Source: CBDFHF01 sp965247565
GTDB lineage: Bacteria; Pseudomonadota; Gammaproteobacteria; Methylococcales; Methylomonadaceae
Direction: 5' to 3'
Length of the DNA stretch: 64,000 nt
NCBI GenBank assembly: GCA_965247565.1
Contig: CBDFHF010000003.1
Coordinates: 1,674,001-1,738,000, forward strand
Shown here: piece by piece, positions 61,357 to 64,000 of the stretch
Position numbering within the stretch: the stretch's first letter is position 1
Layout of the letters: each line of letters begins with the position of its first letter
Program-made: the position numbers and the translations under genes
The notes under the pieces: generated by a model
What the model saw: only the letters and a program-made list of their open reading frames with translations
The model's database searches: none
What the model was told of the DNA's origin: nothing

Positions 61357-62271
61357 ATGAATAGTGATGATATTAACCAAGTAAAAGCTTACTTACTTTC
61401 GTTACAAGATAAAATCTGCACTGCATTAGAAGGCGAGGAGCCTGAAGTCCGATTTGTTGAAGATCTTTGGGATCGTGAAGAGGGTGGTGGAGGTAGAACT
61501 CGAGTGCTGGCAAATGGCGAGGTTATAGAGCAGGGCGGGGTTAACTTTTCGCATGTATTCGGTTTTAATCTACCGCCTTCTGCGACTGCTAAACGCCCGG
61601 AGTTAGCTAATCGCCAATTTCAGGCTATGGGCGTTTCGCTAGTTATTCACCCTCGCAACCCCTATGTGCCAACTTCGCATGCTAATGTGCGGTTTTTGAT
61701 AGCAGAAAAACCCGGCGAGCCGACTATCTGGTGGTTTGGTGGTGGTTTTGATTTAACGCCTTTTTACGCTTATCGTGAAGACGTCATTCATTGGCATGAG
61801 ACCGCGCGCAATGCTTGCCAGCCATTTGGTGATGATGTGTATGCGCGCTATAAAAAATGGTGTGACGAGTATTTTTTCCTAAAACATCGAAACGAAACAC
61901 GCGGCGTAGGCGGTTTGTTTTTTGATGACCTTAATGAACCGGGTTTTGCACAATCCTTTGCATTTATGCGTAGTGTCGGTGATCACTACCTGCAAGCTTA
62001 TTTACCTATCGTACAAAAGCGAAAAAATAGCCCTTATGGCGACAGAGAACGAAACTTTCAGCTTTATCGTCGTGGCCGTTATGTTGAGTTTAATTTGGTA
62101 TATGATCGAGGTACACTCTTCGGCCTGCAATCTGGAGGCAGAACAGAATCCATTTTGATGTCAATGCCCCCTGTGGCGCATTGGCAATATAACTGGCAGG
62201 CGAAGCCCGGAAGCCCGGAAGCCGCACTTTATAATGAATATTTAAAGCCACAGAATTGGTTGAGGATCTAA
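61357..62271 (+). CDS. hemF: oxygen-dependent coproporphyrinogen III oxidase
   Basis: HemF decarboxylates coproporphyrinogen III to protoporphyrinogen IX using oxygen in heme synthesis. The 304-residue protein contains FGFNLPPSATAKRPELANR, VIHPRNPYVPTSHANVRFL, WWFGGGFDLTPFY, WCDEYFFLKHRNETRGVGG and the end RYVEFNLVYDRGTLFGLQSG, all highly conserved in the family. It is transcribed alone. The gap to cysM (175 bases) should include its promoter. Confidence 0.96.
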   Translation: MNSDDINQVKAYLLSLQDKICTALEGEEPEVRFVEDLWDREEGGGGRTRVLANGEVIEQGGVNFSHVFGFNLPPSATAKRPELANRQFQAMGVSLVIHPRNPYVPTSHANVRFLIAEKPGEPTIWWFGGGFDLTPFYAYREDVIHWHETARNACQPFGDDVYARYKKWCDEYFFLKHRNETRGVGGLFFDDLNEPGFAQSFAFMRSVGDHYLQAYLPIVQKRKNSPYGDRERNFQLYRRGRYVEFNLVYDRGTLFGLQSGGRTESILMSMPPVAHWQYNWQAKPGSPEAALYNEYLKPQNWLRI

Positions 62272-62399
62272 ATACCCTGCGGGTAAAACCAAGAAAAATA
62301 ACAAAATGGTTACCTTTTAAGTGACTTGGCTTAGCGATCGCGCTATGCTGATTTGTCAGAATTTGACACTCTAAAATCAACTGGAATATTGATACTTTA

Positions 62400-63821
62400 A
62401 TGGCGCAATCTAGATCTACTGGACTGATCCGTCCGCATAGTTCAACCCTCAACTCCTTGTCGCGTGTTTACGATAGCGCACTAATATTGGGGTCTTTATA
62501 TCTAGTAGTTCGATACTATCAAATTACTATAGATATATCATATCTGCTGCCTGGTATAGTGTGCGTCGCTTTGTTCGGAATACTGGCTGAATATAACGGA
62601 ATTTATCAAGGTTGGCGTGGCGCACCCTTATTCGATGAGGCCATGCGTATTCTATTTTCATGGCTTGCAAGTTTCGCGTTGGTCGCCTTAGGCATATTCC
62701 TTTGGGGTTCACCGGAAATCTATTCTGAAGAGGTTATCAAGCTTTGGTTGCCCTTGGTGCCATTCACAATAATTTTAAGTTACACAATCAAACGAACTTT
62801 TTTTTCAGTCCTTAGAAAGCATGGTTTTAACACTAGGGCTTACGCCATTTTAGGTGCGAATCAACTGGGTAAGCGTTTGGTAACTGCAATTGGAAAAATG
62901 CCTTGGTTGGGATATGACTTTGTCGGCTATTACGATGACCGGGTCGATAACCCGGAACGTAGACTAACAGATGCCGATATATCCAAAAGAATTATTGGCG
63001 GGTTTCAGGACTTACTGAAAGACGCACAAACAAGAAACATTGATCACATTTACATTACCCTGCCGCTATGTGCGGAGAAACGCATTAGCGAAATGATTCA
63101 GCAATTAGCGGATAGCACGGTATCCGTTAATATTGTTCCTGATTTTTTTACGTTCAACTTGCTACAGTCGAAATGGACGAGCGTGCAAGGTATCCCTGTG
63201 GTCAGTGTTTTTGATACGCCATTCAGTGAGTTCGACGGTTTTATCAAGCGTATTGAAGACTTGGTATTATGTGCCATAATTTTACCATTGATCATTTTAC
63301 CCATGCTGTTAATAGGTATTGGCGTGAAATTGACTTCACCGGGACCCGCGCTATTTAAGCAATTGCGCTATGGTATTAATGGGGAAGAAATTAAGGTTTG
63401 GAAGTTTCGCAGTATGACAGTGACAGAGAACGGGAAAACAGTAAAGCAAGCCACTAAAAATGATGCGCGCATTACACCTTTCGGTGCTTTTTTGCGTCGG
63501 ACGTCATTGGACGAGTTGCCGCAATTTATCAATGTGTTACAAGGTTGTATGTCAGTGGTTGGTCCTAGGCCGCATGCTATTGCTCACAATGAAGAATATC
63601 GTAAGCAGATCCAGGGTTATATGTTGCGTCATAAAGTTAAACCTGGCATAACCGGCCAGGCGCAAGTAAATGGATGTCGAGGAGAAACCGAAACTTTAGA
63701 TAAAATGGAGGCCAGAGTGCATCATGATCTGGAATATATTAAAAAATGGTCGTTATGGCTGGATATAAAAATCATATTTATGACAATTTTTAAGGGTTTT
63801 GTTGGTAATCAGGCTTATTGA
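62400..63821 (+). CDS. undecaprenyl-phosphate sugar phosphotransferase (WcaJ-like)
   Basis: The 473-residue polyisoprenyl-phosphate hexose-1-phosphate transferase starts a cell-surface polysaccharide by moving a sugar phosphate onto undecaprenyl phosphate. It has four N-terminal helices (about 25-130), a CoA-binding-like domain (about 145-260), a re-entrant membrane helix (about 285-310) and the catalytic domain with LTSPGPALFKQLRYG, WKFRSMTV, RRTSLDELPQFINVLQG and VVGPRPHAIAHNEEY. In E. coli WcaJ and relatives the sugar is glucose. It is followed two bases on by a VanZ-like gene, and an exopolysaccharide cluster may continue to the right. Confidence 0.93.
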   Translation: MAQSRSTGLIRPHSSTLNSLSRVYDSALILGSLYLVVRYYQITIDISYLLPGIVCVALFGILAEYNGIYQGWRGAPLFDEAMRILFSWLASFALVALGIFLWGSPEIYSEEVIKLWLPLVPFTIILSYTIKRTFFSVLRKHGFNTRAYAILGANQLGKRLVTAIGKMPWLGYDFVGYYDDRVDNPERRLTDADISKRIIGGFQDLLKDAQTRNIDHIYITLPLCAEKRISEMIQQLADSTVSVNIVPDFFTFNLLQSKWTSVQGIPVVSVFDTPFSEFDGFIKRIEDLVLCAIILPLIILPMLLIGIGVKLTSPGPALFKQLRYGINGEEIKVWKFRSMTVTENGKTVKQATKNDARITPFGAFLRRTSLDELPQFINVLQGCMSVVGPRPHAIAHNEEYRKQIQGYMLRHKVKPGITGQAQVNGCRGETETLDKMEARVHHDLEYIKKWSLWLDIKIIFMTIFKGFVGNQAY

Positions 63822-63823
63822 TC

Positions 63824-64000
63824 GTGGCAGCCAGTAAGTCGAATCGGTCAATTAAAACGGTCCTGATACTTATCCTGCTAATTATTGGTTGGATAAGTGC
63901 ATTGTTTATAGAGTCTTCGCAACCGCCACTGCCCTTATTGGGAGAAGTCGCAGGACTTGACAAAGTCGCGCACTTCTTAGCGTTTAGTGGTTTAGGGCTG
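63824..64000 (+). CDS. VanZ-like membrane protein, 5' part (cut by window edge)
   Basis: A frame starts at GTG 63824, two bases after the previous stop, and runs open for 59 codons to the right edge. The visible part has one membrane helix (TVLILILLIIGWISALFI) and then the VanZ-family motif LDKVAHFLAFSGLGL. VanZ-like proteins are small membrane proteins often found in polysaccharide clusters; their function is poorly known. No ATG is available nearby, so GTG is the likely start. Confidence 0.8.
   Translation, partial: MAASKSNRSIKTVLILILLIIGWISALFIESSQPPLPLLGEVAGLDKVAHFLAFSGLGL

Noticed and set aside
62272..62399. terminator behind hemF
   Set aside because: TACCC-TGC-GGGTA is only a 5-bp stem with a 3-base loop and no T-tract.

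Overview
The window is a gene-dense chromosomal segment of a gammaproteobacterium. Base composition looks moderate by eye, around the mid-40s percent GC. Gene orders such as tmk-holB-pilZ-tatD, exbB-exbD-lpxK-trm112-kdsB, ubiG-mupP-yciK, rne/rluC-HAD-sppA, holC-pepA/lptF-lptG and argC-erpA-M23 are those known from Pseudomonas and related orders. Several other features recall Methylococcales (methanotroph) genomes: large secreted propeller proteins with DUF11 or 'SNxVxVxGI' type C-terminal modules, AlaC next to hom-thrC, SufT, and a SulP-carbonic anhydrase fusion. No methane monooxygenase or methanol dehydrogenase gene is present, so that assignment is an inference. I saw no rRNA, tRNA, CRISPR array, prophage or intact insertion sequence.

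Layout. 1-6.2 kb: partial tmk, holB, pilZ, tatD, two exported proteins of unknown function, a YjbQ protein, and lexA with a small membrane protein gene behind it. 6.9-12.2 kb: a secreted propeller/DUF11 protein, then a nitric oxide reductase cluster (norB, norC and an upstream 3-TM membrane protein) divergent from a DNR-type Crp/Fnr regulator, with an almost perfect FNR/DNR box between them. 12.5-19.5 kb, all on the minus strand: exbB-exbD-lpxK-trm112-kdsB, followed by alaC-hom-thrC behind a strikingly structured 290-base leader. 19.6-26 kb: an MFS transporter, a small periplasmic protein, rlmA, yfbR, rbgA/ylqF and a second secreted DUF11 protein. 26.3-31.4 kb: ubiG-mupP-yciK-sufT-mtgA on plus, facing a minus-strand DNA repair group (xthA, a uracil-DNA glycosylase, and a translationally coupled 56-codon ORF).

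31.7-38.5 kb: a large secreted SBBP-repeat protein, then an accessory locus with an HPP membrane protein carrying CBS domains, a ferredoxin-fused flavin reductase and a group 1 truncated hemoglobin. These three are divergent from a winged-helix regulator with a C-terminal cysteine cluster. A decayed IS110-family transposase lies behind the regulator. 38.5-47 kb: rne divergent from rluC-HAD-sppA, a PepSY protein with a PhoP/PhoQ-like two-component system, and holC. 47-55.8 kb: pepA divergent from lptF-lptG with four consecutive palindromes in the gap, then an HDOD protein, sseA, a quinone oxidoreductase, argC and erpA. 55.8-64 kb: an M23 peptidase, a decayed IS3-type relic, a SulP-STAS-carbonic anhydrase fusion with a small membrane protein, cysM, hemF, a polyprenyl-phosphate sugar transferase, and the start of a VanZ-like gene at the right edge.

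How the parts connect. Housekeeping genes dominate. The most coherent accessory theme is nitric oxide: a reductive module (norCB under a DNR regulator) and, 24 kb away, a putative oxidative module (truncated hemoglobin, a dedicated reductase and a possible nitrite/nitrate transporter under a putative metal or Fe-S sensing regulator). The second module is my best candidate for a little-described system. Unexplained non-coding structure is concentrated upstream of alaC-hom-thrC, between pepA and lptF, and upstream of lexA.
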